DNA of 47,492 bases from contig JAHZJB010000094.1 in assembly GCA_022601135.1 (NCBI GenBank), positions 1 through 47,492 of the forward strand, given 5' to 3'. The stretch's first letter is position 1. Every line of letters begins with the position of its first letter. The DNA is from Actinomycetes bacterium (GTDB taxonomy: Bacteria > Actinomycetota > Actinomycetes > Mycobacteriales > Mycobacteriaceae). Made by a program: the position numbers and the translations under genes. Below, piece by piece: positions 1 through 8,331 of the stretch. The notes under the pieces were generated by a model. That model saw only the letters and a program-made list of their open reading frames with translations. It was not told where the DNA came from and searched no databases.

Positions 1-1
1 G

Positions 2-117
2 TTACGGCGGTACATAGCGACAGGGAAACGCCCGGACCCATCCCGAACCCGGAAGCTAAGCCTGCCAGCGCCGATGATACTACCCACCCGGGTGGAAAAG
101 TAGGACACCGCCGAACA
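2..117 (+). rRNA. rrf: 5S ribosomal RNA
   Basis: Seen: a stretch of about 116 nt with the actinobacterial 5S signature, including GGAAGCTAAGCCTGCCAGCG and GGTGGAAAAGTAGGACACCG. The 5' GGCGGT pairs with the 3' ACCGCC to form the terminal helix. It is the last gene of an rRNA operon; the 16S and 23S genes must lie before the window. The exact ends are uncertain by a few bases. Confidence 0.96.
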
Positions 118-128
118 CACACCAAAGC

Positions 129-162
129 CCTTTGCCCCCCAAAAAACACTGGGGGGCAAAGG
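129..162. terminator. rrn operon terminator hairpin
   Basis: A perfect 12-bp stem (CCTTTGCCCCCC / GGGGGGCAAAGG) with a 10-nt A-rich loop starts about 12 nt after the 5S end. There is no long T-tract, as is usual for mycobacterial intrinsic terminators. It most likely ends the rRNA transcript. Confidence 0.8.
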
Positions 163-191
163 CATTTGTGGGCAATTGTGCACCCGGCGCT

Positions 192-229
192 CAAGGGTGG
201 TTTCCGCCGTTGCGCGGAAACCACCCTTG
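192..229. terminator. 16-bp perfect hairpin after the sulfatase gene
   Basis: Bases 192-207 and 214-229 form a perfect 16-bp inverted repeat with a 6-nt loop. It sits 3 nt past the stop codon of the convergent sulfatase gene and 30 bp from the rRNA terminator. It probably terminates the sulfatase mRNA and shields it from rRNA read-through. No T-tract follows on either strand. Confidence 0.75.
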
Positions 230-232
230 TTC

Positions 233-1729
233 TCAGCTGCTGCCGGTGGTGGCGGCCTCCTCCAACTTTTCCATCACCTGGTCCAGATTGAAGCTGGCCG
301 ACTCCTGCCGCCGCGGGAATTCAGCCAGTGAGCTGAGCATGCTGGCAGCGTAGGCCTGAGCTGCGACCAGCAGGAAAGCGTGATCCATCAGCCAGTCGTA
401 GTAGGTGTTCGATGTCTGATCAGCGCGCTCGTACGGGTCCGTCCGCAGGTTGAAGATCTTGGGCAGGCGAAGCTCGGTGAAAGGCTCGGCCCAGATCTGC
501 AGGGTTCCGGTGCATCGTTGCTCCAGAAAAACAAGCTTCCAGTTGTCGAACCGTAGCGCGGTGAGATCGCCGTCGTCAGAGGTGTAGAAGAAGTGCTTCC
601 GCGGGCTCTCGTCGACTTCTCCTGTGATGTAGGGCAATTGATTGTTTCCGTCCAGGTGCACTTTGTACGTGGTGCCACCCAGATCGGTTCCCTTGCGCAG
701 CCGGTCGGCGATGTCGGGATCCCCTGCTGCGGCGAGCAGGGTGACGAACCAGTCATTGTGGCTGACGATTCCGGTGAGCACTGTCCCGGCCGGGATTTGC
801 CCCGGCCAGCGCACCAACGCCGGCACCCGATAGGCACCCTCCCAGTTCGAGTTCTTTTCGTTGCGGAATGGCGTCATGCCTGCATCGGGCCAACTGTTCA
901 TGTGCGGTCCGTTGTCTGTGGAGTACATGACGATGGTGTCCTCGGCGATGCCGAGCTCGTCGAGCAAGTCCAGCATGCTGCCAACCGTGTCGTCGTGGTC
1001 GAGCATCGTGTCGTGATAGGGCGACTGCCACTCCCCGGAGCGGCCGAGGCTCTCGGGCTTGGTGTGCGTGCGGAAGTGCATGTGTGTCGTGTTGAACCAG
1101 ACGAAGAATGGCGTGTCCGCCTCGTGCTGGCGCTTGATGAAATCGACGGCCGCGTCGCGGAACTCCTCGTCGCAGGTCTCCATCCGCTTCTTGGTCAGCG
1201 GTCCGGTGTCCTCGATGCGCTGGGTGCCGTCGCCGTTGGCCCAGGTGTGCAGCACACCGCGGGGTCCGAACTTCTTGCGGAATTCTGGGTCCTTGGGGTA
1301 GTCGGGTAACTCGGGCTCCTCCTCGGCGTTGAGGTGATAGAGGTTGCCGAAGAACTCATCGAACCCGTGCATCGTGGGCAGGTACTCGTCGCGGTCACCC
1401 AGGTGATTCTTGCCGAACTGCCCGGTTGCGTAGCCTTGTGCCTTGAGTGCTGTCGCGATTGTCGGGTCCTCCGCCTGCAGCCCAAGTGCGGCACCCGGCA
1501 GGCCCACCTTGGTGAGGCCGGTACGGTAAGGGTTCTGGCCGGTGATGAACGCGGCTCGGCCCGCAGTGCAGCTCTGTTCACCGTAGTAATCGGTGAACAG
1601 CGCCCCCTCTCTGGCGATGCGGTCGATGTTGGCAGTTCGATAACCCATCACGCCATTGCTGTAGCAACTCAGGTTGCTTTGGCCGATGTCGTCGCCCCAG
1701 ATGATCAAGATATTCGGCTTATCACCCAC
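233..1729 (-). CDS. sulfatase (arylsulfatase family)
   Basis: Predicted to hydrolyse sulfate esters. It has the alkaline-phosphatase-superfamily sulfatase fold: a metal-binding GDDIG near the N-terminus, a formylglycine-site motif CTAGR (Cys54), a TDNGPH motif and a C-terminal region typical of arylsulfatases. The active-site motif is CxAxR and not the canonical CxPxR, so maturation to formylglycine is likely but unproven. The start is set at a GTG (1729-1727) because GGAGGA lies 5 nt upstream. An ATG at 1762 would add 11 residues with no comparable ribosome site. Length is 498 aa. No signal peptide is seen, so it is probably cytoplasmic. It is transcribed towards the rRNA operon and ends at a strong hairpin. 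The substrate is unknown. Confidence 0.88.
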   Translation of the reverse strand: MGDKPNILIIWGDDIGQSNLSCYSNGVMGYRTANIDRIAREGALFTDYYGEQSCTAGRAAFITGQNPYRTGLTKVGLPGAALGLQAEDPTIATALKAQGYATGQFGKNHLGDRDEYLPTMHGFDEFFGNLYHLNAEEEPELPDYPKDPEFRKKFGPRGVLHTWANGDGTQRIEDTGPLTKKRMETCDEEFRDAAVDFIKRQHEADTPFFVWFNTTHMHFRTHTKPESLGRSGEWQSPYHDTMLDHDDTVGSMLDLLDELGIAEDTIVMYSTDNGPHMNSWPDAGMTPFRNEKNSNWEGAYRVPALVRWPGQIPAGTVLTGIVSHNDWFVTLLAAAGDPDIADRLRKGTDLGGTTYKVHLDGNNQLPYITGEVDESPRKHFFYTSDDGDLTALRFDNWKLVFLEQRCTGTLQIWAEPFTELRLPKIFNLRTDPYERADQTSNTYYDWLMDHAFLLVAAQAYAASMLSSLAEFPRRQESASFNLDQVMEKLEEAATTGSS

Positions 1730-1828
1730 GTGGATCCTCCTCAACGTTGAAGTTGGCTGCAAATCTTGACGCTACAGCGAAGACCCTAGGCTGTGACGGG
1801 CTTCGTCGTACCGTGGGTGTTCAACGCT

Positions 1829-2332
1829 CTAGTCGAACCGTGTGGGAATCGTTGAAGACTTCCCCGTTTCCAAATCGAGAAGTGCCTGTTTTCTGTTCAG
1901 GCCTCCGCCGTATCCGGTCAGGCTGCCGTTTGCGCCGATGACGCGATGGCACGGCACGATGATGCCGATAGGATTGCGGCCGTTGGCGAGGCCGACGGCT
2001 CGGGAAGCTCCGGGAGCATCGAGTTGGCTGGCGATCTGTCCATAGGATCGTGTCTGCCCGTAGGGGATTGTCAGCAGCGCGGACCACACCCGTCGCTGGA
2101 ACGGCGTACCCAGCAGCTCCAACTCCAGCTCGAATTCCGTTCGCTGCCCGCCGAAGTACTCCTCAAGCTGCTCGACGGCCTCGGCAAACGCGGTGTCATC
2201 TGGTTGCCAGCCGGTCCGGTCGGGTTCGTGTGTCTGATCCACCATCCGCAGATGCCGGATCCGGCCCGCGGCGCCGGCAAGCGTCAGTTTGCCGATCGGA
2301 CTATCCACCGTCCGGTATCGCACAGATTCCAT
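1829..2332 (-). CDS. ogt: methylated-DNA-[protein]-cysteine S-methyltransferase
   Basis: Suicide repair protein that moves methyl groups from O6-methylguanine (and O4-methylthymine) to its own cysteine. The 167-aa protein has the family motif PCHRVIG with acceptor Cys128, preceded by the DNA-binding helix-turn-helix region (YGQTRSYGQIA). Two adjacent ATGs (2335 and 2332) follow AAGGAG; the second gives 5-nt spacing and is chosen. The gene overlaps the stop codon of the Ada-AlkA gene, so the two are translationally coupled. This matches the mycobacterial alkA-ogt pair, in which Ogt supplies the methyltransferase domain that the Ada-AlkA fusion lacks. Confidence 0.95.
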   Translation of the reverse strand: MESVRYRTVDSPIGKLTLAGAAGRIRHLRMVDQTHEPDRTGWQPDDTAFAEAVEQLEEYFGGQRTEFELELELLGTPFQRRVWSALLTIPYGQTRSYGQIASQLDAPGASRAVGLANGRNPIGIIVPCHRVIGANGSLTGYGGGLNRKQALLDLETGKSSTIPTRFD

Positions 2333-3819
2333 CATCTCTCCTTGGGGGGCCACTCGTTGACGGAGTGTTCCAGTGCTGTCCAAAGATGTTGCGTCGCATA
2401 GGAACGCCACGGCCGCCAATGACGGCTGCGCTCGATGAGTCGCTGTGGCGTTTCCGGTAGTCCAAGCTGCCGCGCCGCCCTCGCCACCCCCAGGTCCGTC
2501 GCCGGGAAGGCATCCGGATCGCCCAGGCCTCGCATCGCGACCATCTCCGTGGACCAAGGGCCTACCCCGGGAAGCGCCAATAGCTGTTCTCTGGCGGCGG
2601 TCCGGTCACACCCGGAATTGAGTACGACATCCCCGCTGTTGAGCGCGGCGACAAGTGCGGTCAGCGTACGCTGCCGAGACGTCGGGAATGCCAGATGCCG
2701 CGTGTCGATGTCCTCGAGGTCCTCGGTGGCGGGAAACACATGGGTCAGATCGCCGCCGGGGTCGCTGATAGGACGGCCGTAGCCCGCTACGACCCGGCTG
2801 GTGTGGGTGCGAGCTGCCTGAACCGACACGTGTTGGCCCAGTACGACACGGATGGCGAGTTCATGTTCGTCGACCGTTCGTGGAATCCGTTGCCCAGGGG
2901 CCTGGTCGACCAACGTGCGCAATTCCTCGTCAGCGCCGAGATCGGCCACGATTGCTTCGGGATCGGCATCGAGGTCGAGCAGTCGCCGGCACCGGGCGAT
3001 CGCTGCGGATAGGTCACGAAAGTCGTCAACCGCGAGTCGGCAGCGGACGTGATCCGGGTGAGGTTTCAGGCTGACGATTCCGGAGCCGTGCGGCAGGCCC
3101 AGCGTCCGTCGATACGCGCCGTCGCGCACCTCTTCGAGACCTGGGACGGCGGTTGCTGCCAGATGACCGAACATTCCTTCGTATGCGAAAGGTGTCCGCA
3201 CCGGCAGCCGCAGCGACATCCCGCCGGTTCCCACGGCATCGTCACGGTCGAAACGGGCCTGTGCCCTGAGGCGTAGCTGTGTCGGGGTCAGCTCGCATAC
3301 CGTGCGCACGGTGTCGTTGAATTGGCGGATACTGGAGAAGCCCGCGGCGAACGCGACATCGCCGAACTGCATATCTGTGGTTTCGATGAGCACGCGCGCC
3401 ATCTGGGTCCGCTGGGCTCTGGCCAGCGCGAGCGGGGCGGCCCCCACCTCCGACTGCATGAGACGCTCGAGTTGTCGCACGGTGTATCCCACGCGAGTCG
3501 CCAGCCCGGTGACGCCCTCGCGGTCGACTGTGCCATCGGCAATCAGCCGCATCGCCCGTGCAACGACGTCGCCGCGCACATTCCACTCGGGGGAACCCGG
3601 TGAGGTGTCGGGCCTGCAGCGCTTGCAGGCACGGAAGTCGGCCCGCTGGGCGGCTGCCGCCGTCGGATAGAAACGAACGTTTTGGGTGTAAGGCGGCCGG
3701 GCCGGGCAACTGGGCCGGCAGTAGATCTTCGTGGTGAGGACAGCGGTGACGAACCAACCGTCGAACCGGGCATCCTTGGCCTGGACGGCCCGGTAGCAGC
3801 GGTCGAAGTCGGTGTACAT
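2332..3819 (-). CDS. alkA: Ada regulatory domain / AlkA 3-methyladenine DNA glycosylase fusion
   Basis: Combined sensor, activator and glycosylase of the adaptive response to alkylation. Residues 1-75 form the Ada zinc domain with the four cysteines C34, C38, C65 and C68; in Ada one of these accepts methyl from phosphotriesters. Residues about 85-190 are an AraC-type helix-turn-helix. About 200-490 is the AlkA glycosylase, with a helix-hairpin-helix (LPGVGPWSTEM) and the catalytic Asp in PATDLG. At 495 aa it matches M. tuberculosis Rv1317c from memory. It is co-transcribed with ogt. The start ATG lies 7 nt after CATTGT, consistent with a leaderless message, and the promoter region is shared with divergent glsA. 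Self-activation by methylated protein is inferred from the Ada paradigm. Confidence 0.95.
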   Translation of the reverse strand: MYTDFDRCYRAVQAKDARFDGWFVTAVLTTKIYCRPSCPARPPYTQNVRFYPTAAAAQRADFRACKRCRPDTSPGSPEWNVRGDVVARAMRLIADGTVDREGVTGLATRVGYTVRQLERLMQSEVGAAPLALARAQRTQMARVLIETTDMQFGDVAFAAGFSSIRQFNDTVRTVCELTPTQLRLRAQARFDRDDAVGTGGMSLRLPVRTPFAYEGMFGHLAATAVPGLEEVRDGAYRRTLGLPHGSGIVSLKPHPDHVRCRLAVDDFRDLSAAIARCRRLLDLDADPEAIVADLGADEELRTLVDQAPGQRIPRTVDEHELAIRVVLGQHVSVQAARTHTSRVVAGYGRPISDPGGDLTHVFPATEDLEDIDTRHLAFPTSRQRTLTALVAALNSGDVVLNSGCDRTAAREQLLALPGVGPWSTEMVAMRGLGDPDAFPATDLGVARAARQLGLPETPQRLIERSRHWRPWRSYATQHLWTALEHSVNEWPPKER

Positions 3820-3826
3820 GACATCG

Positions 3827-3832
3827 ACAATG
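3827..3832 (-). promoter_or_regulatory. candidate -10 box of alkA-ogt
   Basis: CATTGT on the minus strand ends 7 nt before the alkA ATG, the spacing of a leaderless mycobacterial transcript. The first base departs from the TANNNT consensus, so support is moderate. Confidence 0.35.
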
Positions 3833-3884
3833 ACACGTGGGTCGCGACATCACTAGCGGGAATTCGACATGACGGTCGGGTGGA

Positions 3885-3890
3885 TACACT
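3885..3890 (+). promoter_or_regulatory. candidate -10 box of glsA (leaderless)
   Basis: TACACT ends 7 nt before the GTG at 3898, and no Shine-Dalgarno sequence is present. Transcription would start at or next to the start codon. Confidence 0.5.
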
Positions 3891-3897
3891 CCAACCC

Positions 3898-5190
3898 GTG
3901 GCGGAACTGGTGCAGCGTTATCTTGACCGTATCTGCGCTCAATACGCGGGTGTCACCGACGGCAAGCTGGCCGACTATATCCCCGAACTCACCTCCGTCG
4001 ACCCCGACGGAATGGCCTTGTCGTTGTCAGCGGCAGATGGTTTTGTCTACGAATCCGGTGATGCTGCATTGGAATTCACCATCCAGTCGGTCTCCAAACC
4101 GTTCACCTACGCTCTGGCGCTCGATCAGATCGGCGCTGAGGCGGTGGACGCCAAGATCGGCGTTGAGCCCTCGGGTGAAGCATTCAACGAGATCAGCGTG
4201 GACCGCTCCACGAAGGTGCCCAAGAACCCGATGATCAACGCCGGGGCCATCGCGGCGGTATCGCTGCTTCCGGGCGCCACCCCCGAGGAGCGATTCGCGT
4301 TGATCCAGGATTACTACTCGGCGTTCGCTGGGCGGCGACTGGAGTTGGACGACCAGGTCTATGCGTCTGAGAAGAAGTTTGGCAACCGCAACCGTGCGAT
4401 CGGCTACATGCTGAAGAGCTTCGGGGTGCTCGAGGGCGATCCCGACGAAGTGCTGGACGTGTACTTCCGCCAGTGTTCGCTGCGTGTCACATCGACCGAC
4501 CTCGCGAAGATGGGCGCGACGCTGGCCCGCGGCGGAATCAACCCCCAGACTGGCCGCCGAGTGACCGATGCCGCGGTGGTCAGGCGCACGCTGTCGGTAA
4601 TGGTCACCTGCGGTATGTACGACGACGCCGGTGACTGGGTCAGTGCGGTGGGTATGCCGGCCAAGAGCGGTGTGGGCGGCGGTATCGTCGCGGTGCTGCC
4701 GGGGCAACTCGGCATCGGCGTGTATTCGCCTTTGCTCGATGGCAAAGGCAACAGTGTCCGTGGAGTCCAATTGTGCCGCAGTCTTTCTGAGCAGTTGGGC
4801 CTGCACTTCTTGACGGTTCCGCGGCATTCGCGGGCAACGTTGCGCGCGGTGTATGACGCCGGCGACCGCATTCGTGTCTACGAAGCCCACGGCGACTTTC
4901 TGTTCAGCGGCGCCGAGCATGTCCTGCGTGCCGTCGACCGTGACCACTTCGAGGCTGCGATTCTGGACGTATCGCGGGTCGACGACATCGACGACGCTGC
5001 GCGGATACTGCTTTCTGGCTTGCGCTCTGAGCTCTGGGCGGCGGGCAAGGCCTGCTATCTCGTGGATCCGGACGGGATCGTCATCCGTCATCACCCAGAT
5101 CTGGAAGCCATCCGCTTTCTCACCGTGGACGCTGCGGTCCTGGAAGCGCAGGCCTGGCGGGACCGGAATCGGCGCTTCAGGCCGGGCTGA
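3898..5190 (+). CDS. glsA: glutaminase A with C-terminal STAS domain
   Basis: Hydrolyses L-glutamine to glutamate and ammonia. The beta-lactamase-like glutaminase domain spans about residues 5-300, with the catalytic SxxK motif SVSK (Ser64, Lys67), NPMINAGAI and a KSGVGGG loop. Residues about 315-425 resemble a STAS (anti-sigma-antagonist-like) domain, as in long bacterial and actinobacterial glutaminases. The start is the GTG at 3898, which follows a TACACT box; a GTG at 3880 is possible. Length is 430 aa. It lies between alkA and nucS, where M. tuberculosis carries adenylate cyclases (Rv1318c-Rv1320c, from memory), so the local order is rearranged. A hairpin overlaps its stop codon. Confidence 0.92.
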   Translation: MAELVQRYLDRICAQYAGVTDGKLADYIPELTSVDPDGMALSLSAADGFVYESGDAALEFTIQSVSKPFTYALALDQIGAEAVDAKIGVEPSGEAFNEISVDRSTKVPKNPMINAGAIAAVSLLPGATPEERFALIQDYYSAFAGRRLELDDQVYASEKKFGNRNRAIGYMLKSFGVLEGDPDEVLDVYFRQCSLRVTSTDLAKMGATLARGGINPQTGRRVTDAAVVRRTLSVMVTCGMYDDAGDWVSAVGMPAKSGVGGGIVAVLPGQLGIGVYSPLLDGKGNSVRGVQLCRSLSEQLGLHFLTVPRHSRATLRAVYDAGDRIRVYEAHGDFLFSGAEHVLRAVDRDHFEAAILDVSRVDDIDDAARILLSGLRSELWAAGKACYLVDPDGIVIRHHPDLEAIRFLTVDAAVLEAQAWRDRNRRFRPG

Positions 5191-5230
5191 CCGCCGCGGG
5201 GGTGCCGGGCCTGCCGCGGGTGCGTCAGCC
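5185..5230. terminator. hairpin overlapping the glsA stop codon
   Basis: GGCTGAC (5185-5191, containing the TGA stop) pairs with GTCAGCC (5224-5230), and the two inner CCGCGG copies (5194-5199, 5214-5219) can also pair. No T-tract follows. It is probably the glsA transcript end. Confidence 0.45.
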
Positions 5231-5287
5231 TGGTGGCGGCAACGGTAGCCCACCGTGTTCGGCGATCGATGTTCGACGCTTAAGGTG

Positions 5288-5965
5288 GTGCGGGTGCGTC
5301 TCGTGATCGCCCAGTGCACCGTCGACTACGTCGGTCGGCTCACCGCTCATCTGCCGTCCGCCCGGCGACTGCTGCTGTTCAAGGCCGACGGATCGGTCAG
5401 TGTCCATGCTGACGACCGGGCCTACAAGCCACTGAACTGGATGAGTCCACCGTGCTGGCTAGTCGAGGAGCTCGATGGGGCCGCGCCGGTATGGGTGGTC
5501 GAGAACAAGGCCGGCGAACAACTGCGTATCTCCGTCGAGAGCATCGAGCATGATTCGAGCCACGAGTTGGGCGTCGATCCCGGTTTGGTGAAAGACGGTG
5601 TCGAGGCGCACCTGCAGGCATTGCTTGCCGAACATGTCGAGCTGCTCGGTGCCGGATACACGTTGGTCCGCCGTGAGTACATGACCCCGATCGGCCCGGT
5701 AGATCTGCTCTGTCGCGACGAACATGGCGGGTCGGTGGCCGTGGAGATCAAACGCCGGGGCGAGATCGACGGTGTCGAACAGCTCACTCGCTACCTCGAA
5801 CTGCTCAACCGTGACAGTCTGCTGGCTCCGGTGGCGGGGGTCTTCGCGGCCCAGCAGATCAAGCCGCAGGCGCGCACCCTGGCGCTCGACCGTGGGATAC
5901 GTTGTCTTACATTGGATTACGACAAGATGCGCGGTATGGACAGCGACGAGTTCCGGCTGTTCTGA
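5288..5965 (+). CDS. nucS: mismatch-specific endonuclease NucS/EndoMS
   Basis: Cuts both strands at certain mismatches and is the core of the non-canonical mismatch repair of actinobacteria, which lack MutS and MutL. The 225-aa protein has an N-terminal dimerisation/DNA-binding domain (to about 115) and a C-terminal restriction-like nuclease domain with E130, D139, E153 and K155 (GPVDLL ... EIK). It ends in EFRLF, which fits the known beta-clamp interaction at the C-terminus. The sequence is nearly collinear with M. tuberculosis Rv1321 from memory. Start choice: GTG 5288 gives the usual VRVRLVIAQ; the GTG at 5294 lies exactly 7 nt after TAAGGT and would suit a leaderless message, so the protein may be 2 residues shorter. 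It converges on the epimerase gene. Confidence 0.95.
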   Translation: MRVRLVIAQCTVDYVGRLTAHLPSARRLLLFKADGSVSVHADDRAYKPLNWMSPPCWLVEELDGAAPVWVVENKAGEQLRISVESIEHDSSHELGVDPGLVKDGVEAHLQALLAEHVELLGAGYTLVRREYMTPIGPVDLLCRDEHGGSVAVEIKRRGEIDGVEQLTRYLELLNRDSLLAPVAGVFAAQQIKPQARTLALDRGIRCLTLDYDKMRGMDSDEFRLF

Positions 5966-6040
5966 TCGTGGGGATCCGTACCGGAGGGGCCGACGCCGTA
6001 CGGGACGCAGCGGTGCGCCCAGCGGCCCGTCCAGCTGGTC

Positions 6041-6529
6041 CTAGTGGCCGGCGGGGTCCGAGGCTTCGCCGGCCGGTTCGACGATCTCGATGAGCACCCC
6101 ACCGGCGTCCTTGGGATGAATGAAGTTGATCCGAGAGTTCGCGGTACCGCGCCGCGGAGCGTCGTAGAGCAGCCGGATGCCCTGCCCCCGCAGGCGGGCG
6201 GTCAGCGCCTCGATGTCGCTGACGCGGTAGGCCAGCTGTTGCAGTCCGGGGCCACGCTTGTCGATGAACTTGGCGATGGTGCAGGTCTCATCGATCGGGG
6301 CCATCAACTGCAGTTGAGCGCTGCCGACCGGCGCACCGCGCACCGACAGCATTGCCTCCCGCACACCCTGGCTCTCGTTGACCTCTTCGTGCAGCACGAT
6401 CATGCCGAGGTGGTCGTGGTACCACTTGATGGCGGCGTCCAGATCCGGGACCGCGACGCCGACGTGGTCGATCGCGGTGACCAGCGCAGTGGCCAGCGCG
6501 GGACGGGCGTCAGTCGGCTCGGCGGTCAT
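6041..6529 (-). CDS. methylmalonyl-CoA epimerase (VOC family)
   Basis: Interconverts the 2R and 2S epimers of methylmalonyl-CoA, linking propionyl-CoA metabolism to succinyl-CoA and to methyl-branched lipid precursors. The 162-aa protein has two glyoxalase/VOC repeats, with metal ligand positions at His22 (IDHVG), Gln74 (LQL) and Glu148 (LIEIVEP). The third ligand position, normally the His pair in the HHIA motif, reads GLQQLAY here. The ATG at 6529 is chosen because TACCTT ends 6 nt upstream; an ATG at 6553 would add 8 residues. It corresponds to Rv1322A from memory and is divergent from fadA4, as in M. tuberculosis. Confidence 0.88.
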   Translation of the reverse strand: MTAEPTDARPALATALVTAIDHVGVAVPDLDAAIKWYHDHLGMIVLHEEVNESQGVREAMLSVRGAPVGSAQLQLMAPIDETCTIAKFIDKRGPGLQQLAYRVSDIEALTARLRGQGIRLLYDAPRRGTANSRINFIHPKDAGGVLIEIVEPAGEASDPAGH

Positions 6530-6535
6530 ATCGCA

Positions 6536-6541
6536 AAGGTA
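6536..6541 (-). promoter_or_regulatory. candidate -10 box of the epimerase gene (leaderless)
   Basis: TACCTT on the minus strand is followed by 6 nt and the ATG of the epimerase gene. No ribosome site is seen. Confidence 0.45.
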
Positions 6542-6631
6542 ACCTAATGGCATCGGTTTCGAGAAGGTCAGCGTGCACGTAGGCCTTGACTACCCGTTTC
6601 GGAGCCCCGTGAAACCTGCTTGGAGGTAGGC

Positions 6632-7867
6632 ATGACGACGTCTGTGATCGTTGCTGGAGCCCGTACGCCGGTGGGCAAGCTGATGGGTTCGCTGAAGGAC
6701 TTCTCCGGTAGCGATTTGGGTGCCGTGGCCATCGCGGGCGCGCTGCAGAAGGCCTTCCCGAATGCGGCTTCGCCCGCATCCCTGGTCGAGTACGTGATCA
6801 TGGGCCAGGTACTGACCGCCGGGGCCGGACAGATGCCCGCGCGGCAGGCCGCGGTGGCCGCCGGCATCGGCTGGGATGTCCCCTCGCTGACCATCAACAA
6901 GATGTGTCTGTCCGGTATCGACGCCATAGCGCTGGCCGATCAGCTGATCCGGGCCGGTGAATTCGACGTGGTCGTGGCCGGCGGTCAGGAGTCGATGACC
7001 AAGGCGCCCCACCTGTTGATGGACAGCCGTGCAGGCTACAAATACGGTGACGTCACGGTGCTCGATCACATGGCCTATGACGGGCTACACGATGTGTTCA
7101 CCGACCAGCCGATGGGTGCGCTCACCGAGCAGCGCAACGACGTCGACCAGTTCACCCGCGCCGAGCAGGACGAGTTCGCCGCAGCTTCACACCAGAAAGC
7201 CGCTGCCGCCTGGAAGGACGGTGTCTACGCTGACGAAGTCGTGCCGGTGAGCATCCCGCAACGCAAGGGCGATCCCATCGAGTTCGCCGAAGACGAAGGC
7301 ATCCGGGCCAACACCACCGCGCAATCTCTGGCCGGGCTCAGGCCGGCGTTCCGCAAGGACGGCACGATTACGGCCGGCTCGGCGTCTCAGATCTCCGACG
7401 GCGCATGTGCGGTCGTCGTCATGAACAGGGCGAAGGCTGAGGAGATGGGTCTGAGCTGGCTGTGCGAGATCGGTGCGCACGGCGTGGTCGCCGGGCCGGA
7501 TTCGACCCTGCAGAGTCAGCCCGCCAACGCGATCCGCAGGGCCGTCGCGAAGGAGGGTATCAGCGTCGATGACCTGGATGTCATCGAGATCAACGAGGCG
7601 TTCTCGGCGGTCGCACTCGCCTCGGCCCGCGAACTGGGTCTGGACGCCGAGACGATGTCGGACAAAGTCAACAGCGACGGTGGCGCCATTGCCATCGGGC
7701 ACCCGATCGGTATGTCCGGCGCCAGGATCACGCTGCACGCCGCGCTTGCCTTGGCGCGCCTTCGGGGCGCGCGAAGCGACGGGGACAATGGACGGCCGGC
7801 GTATGCGGTTGCCGCGCTCTGCGGCGCAGGCGGGCAGGGCGACGCACTGATTCTGCGGTGCCCCTGA
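6632..7867 (+). CDS. fadA4: acetyl-CoA C-acetyltransferase (thiolase)
   Basis: Thiolase that condenses two acetyl-CoA or cleaves acetoacetyl-CoA. The 411-aa protein has the acylation cysteine Cys92 (MCLSG), the NEAF motif, the GHPIG histidine and the C-terminal CGAGGQG cysteine that serves as base. The start ATG at 6632 has GGAGG 5 nt upstream; an in-frame ATG at 6620 precedes that site and is rejected. It is about 20 residues longer than I recall for M. tuberculosis FadA4, partly because of a charged loop ([12 protein letters not shown]) near residue 380 just before the last motif. It sits head-to-head with methylmalonyl-CoA epimerase and upstream of a DUF3817 membrane protein. Confidence 0.93.
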   Translation: MTTSVIVAGARTPVGKLMGSLKDFSGSDLGAVAIAGALQKAFPNAASPASLVEYVIMGQVLTAGAGQMPARQAAVAAGIGWDVPSLTINKMCLSGIDAIALADQLIRAGEFDVVVAGGQESMTKAPHLLMDSRAGYKYGDVTVLDHMAYDGLHDVFTDQPMGALTEQRNDVDQFTRAEQDEFAAASHQKAAAAWKDGVYADEVVPVSIPQRKGDPIEFAEDEGIRANTTAQSLAGLRPAFRKDGTITAGSASQISDGACAVVVMNRAKAEEMGLSWLCEIGAHGVVAGPDSTLQSQPANAIRRAVAKEGISVDDLDVIEINEAFSAVALASARELGLDAETMSDKVNSDGGAIAIGHPIGMSGARITLHAALALARLRGARSDGDNGRPAYAVAALCGAGGQGDALILRCP

Positions 7868-7931
7868 CCGGGCGACGTCGGTCAACGACGCTGCGTAGTA
7901 GTTGCGGTCCTGATCGGGCACAATGGCGCCT

Positions 7932-8318
7932 ATGACAGTCGCATTCGACGTTCGCAGCGTTGCAGGCTGGTTTCGGCTGGTGGCGTTGGCAGAAGCGCTC
8001 AGCTGGGTCGGCCTGCTGATCGGCATGTACTTCAAGTACCTGGGTTCACCGCGCACTGAGGTGGGAGTGAAGCTTTTCGGCCCCATACACGGCGCGATCT
8101 TCGTGGCCTTCGTGGTGGCGGCAGTGCTGGCCGGTACCGCATACAAATGGGGGCTCGATACGTGGTTGCTGGCATTGCTGGGAAGCATCGTGCCCTTGGG
8201 GAGTGTGATCTTCCTCATATGGGCTGAGCGGAGTGGTCGGATGAGTGCCGCAGCGGCCGCGACCGGCGATGTGTCCGGCGCCGGGCAACCACGACGATCG
8301 GCGGGAGAAACAACGTGA
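7932..8318 (+). CDS. DUF3817 membrane protein
   Basis: A small integral membrane protein of 128 aa with about three hydrophobic segments (roughly residues 12-35, 53-73 and 78-100) and a basic, alanine-rich cytoplasmic tail. The EALSW and GPIHG elements are typical of DUF3817. Function is unknown. The ATG at 7932 lies 7 nt after CACAAT, which suggests leaderless expression; an ATG at 7923 is the alternative. A second DUF3817 protein lies at 27700-28044. The thioredoxin-fold gene begins 13 nt downstream and may be co-transcribed. Confidence 0.8.
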   Translation: MTVAFDVRSVAGWFRLVALAEALSWVGLLIGMYFKYLGSPRTEVGVKLFGPIHGAIFVAFVVAAVLAGTAYKWGLDTWLLALLGSIVPLGSVIFLIWAERSGRMSAAAAATGDVSGAGQPRRSAGETT

Positions 8319-8331
8319 CAGACTTGATCGC

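Noticed and set aside
593..1309. 238-codon plus-strand frame opposite the first sulfatase
   Set aside because: It is the antisense shadow of a gene with clear sulfatase motifs and has no recognisable domain or ribosome site.
4027..5319. 430-codon minus-strand frame opposite glsA
   Set aside because: Long antisense frames are common in high-GC codon patterns. It is Arg/His/Ala-rich with no domain, while glsA has its catalytic residues.
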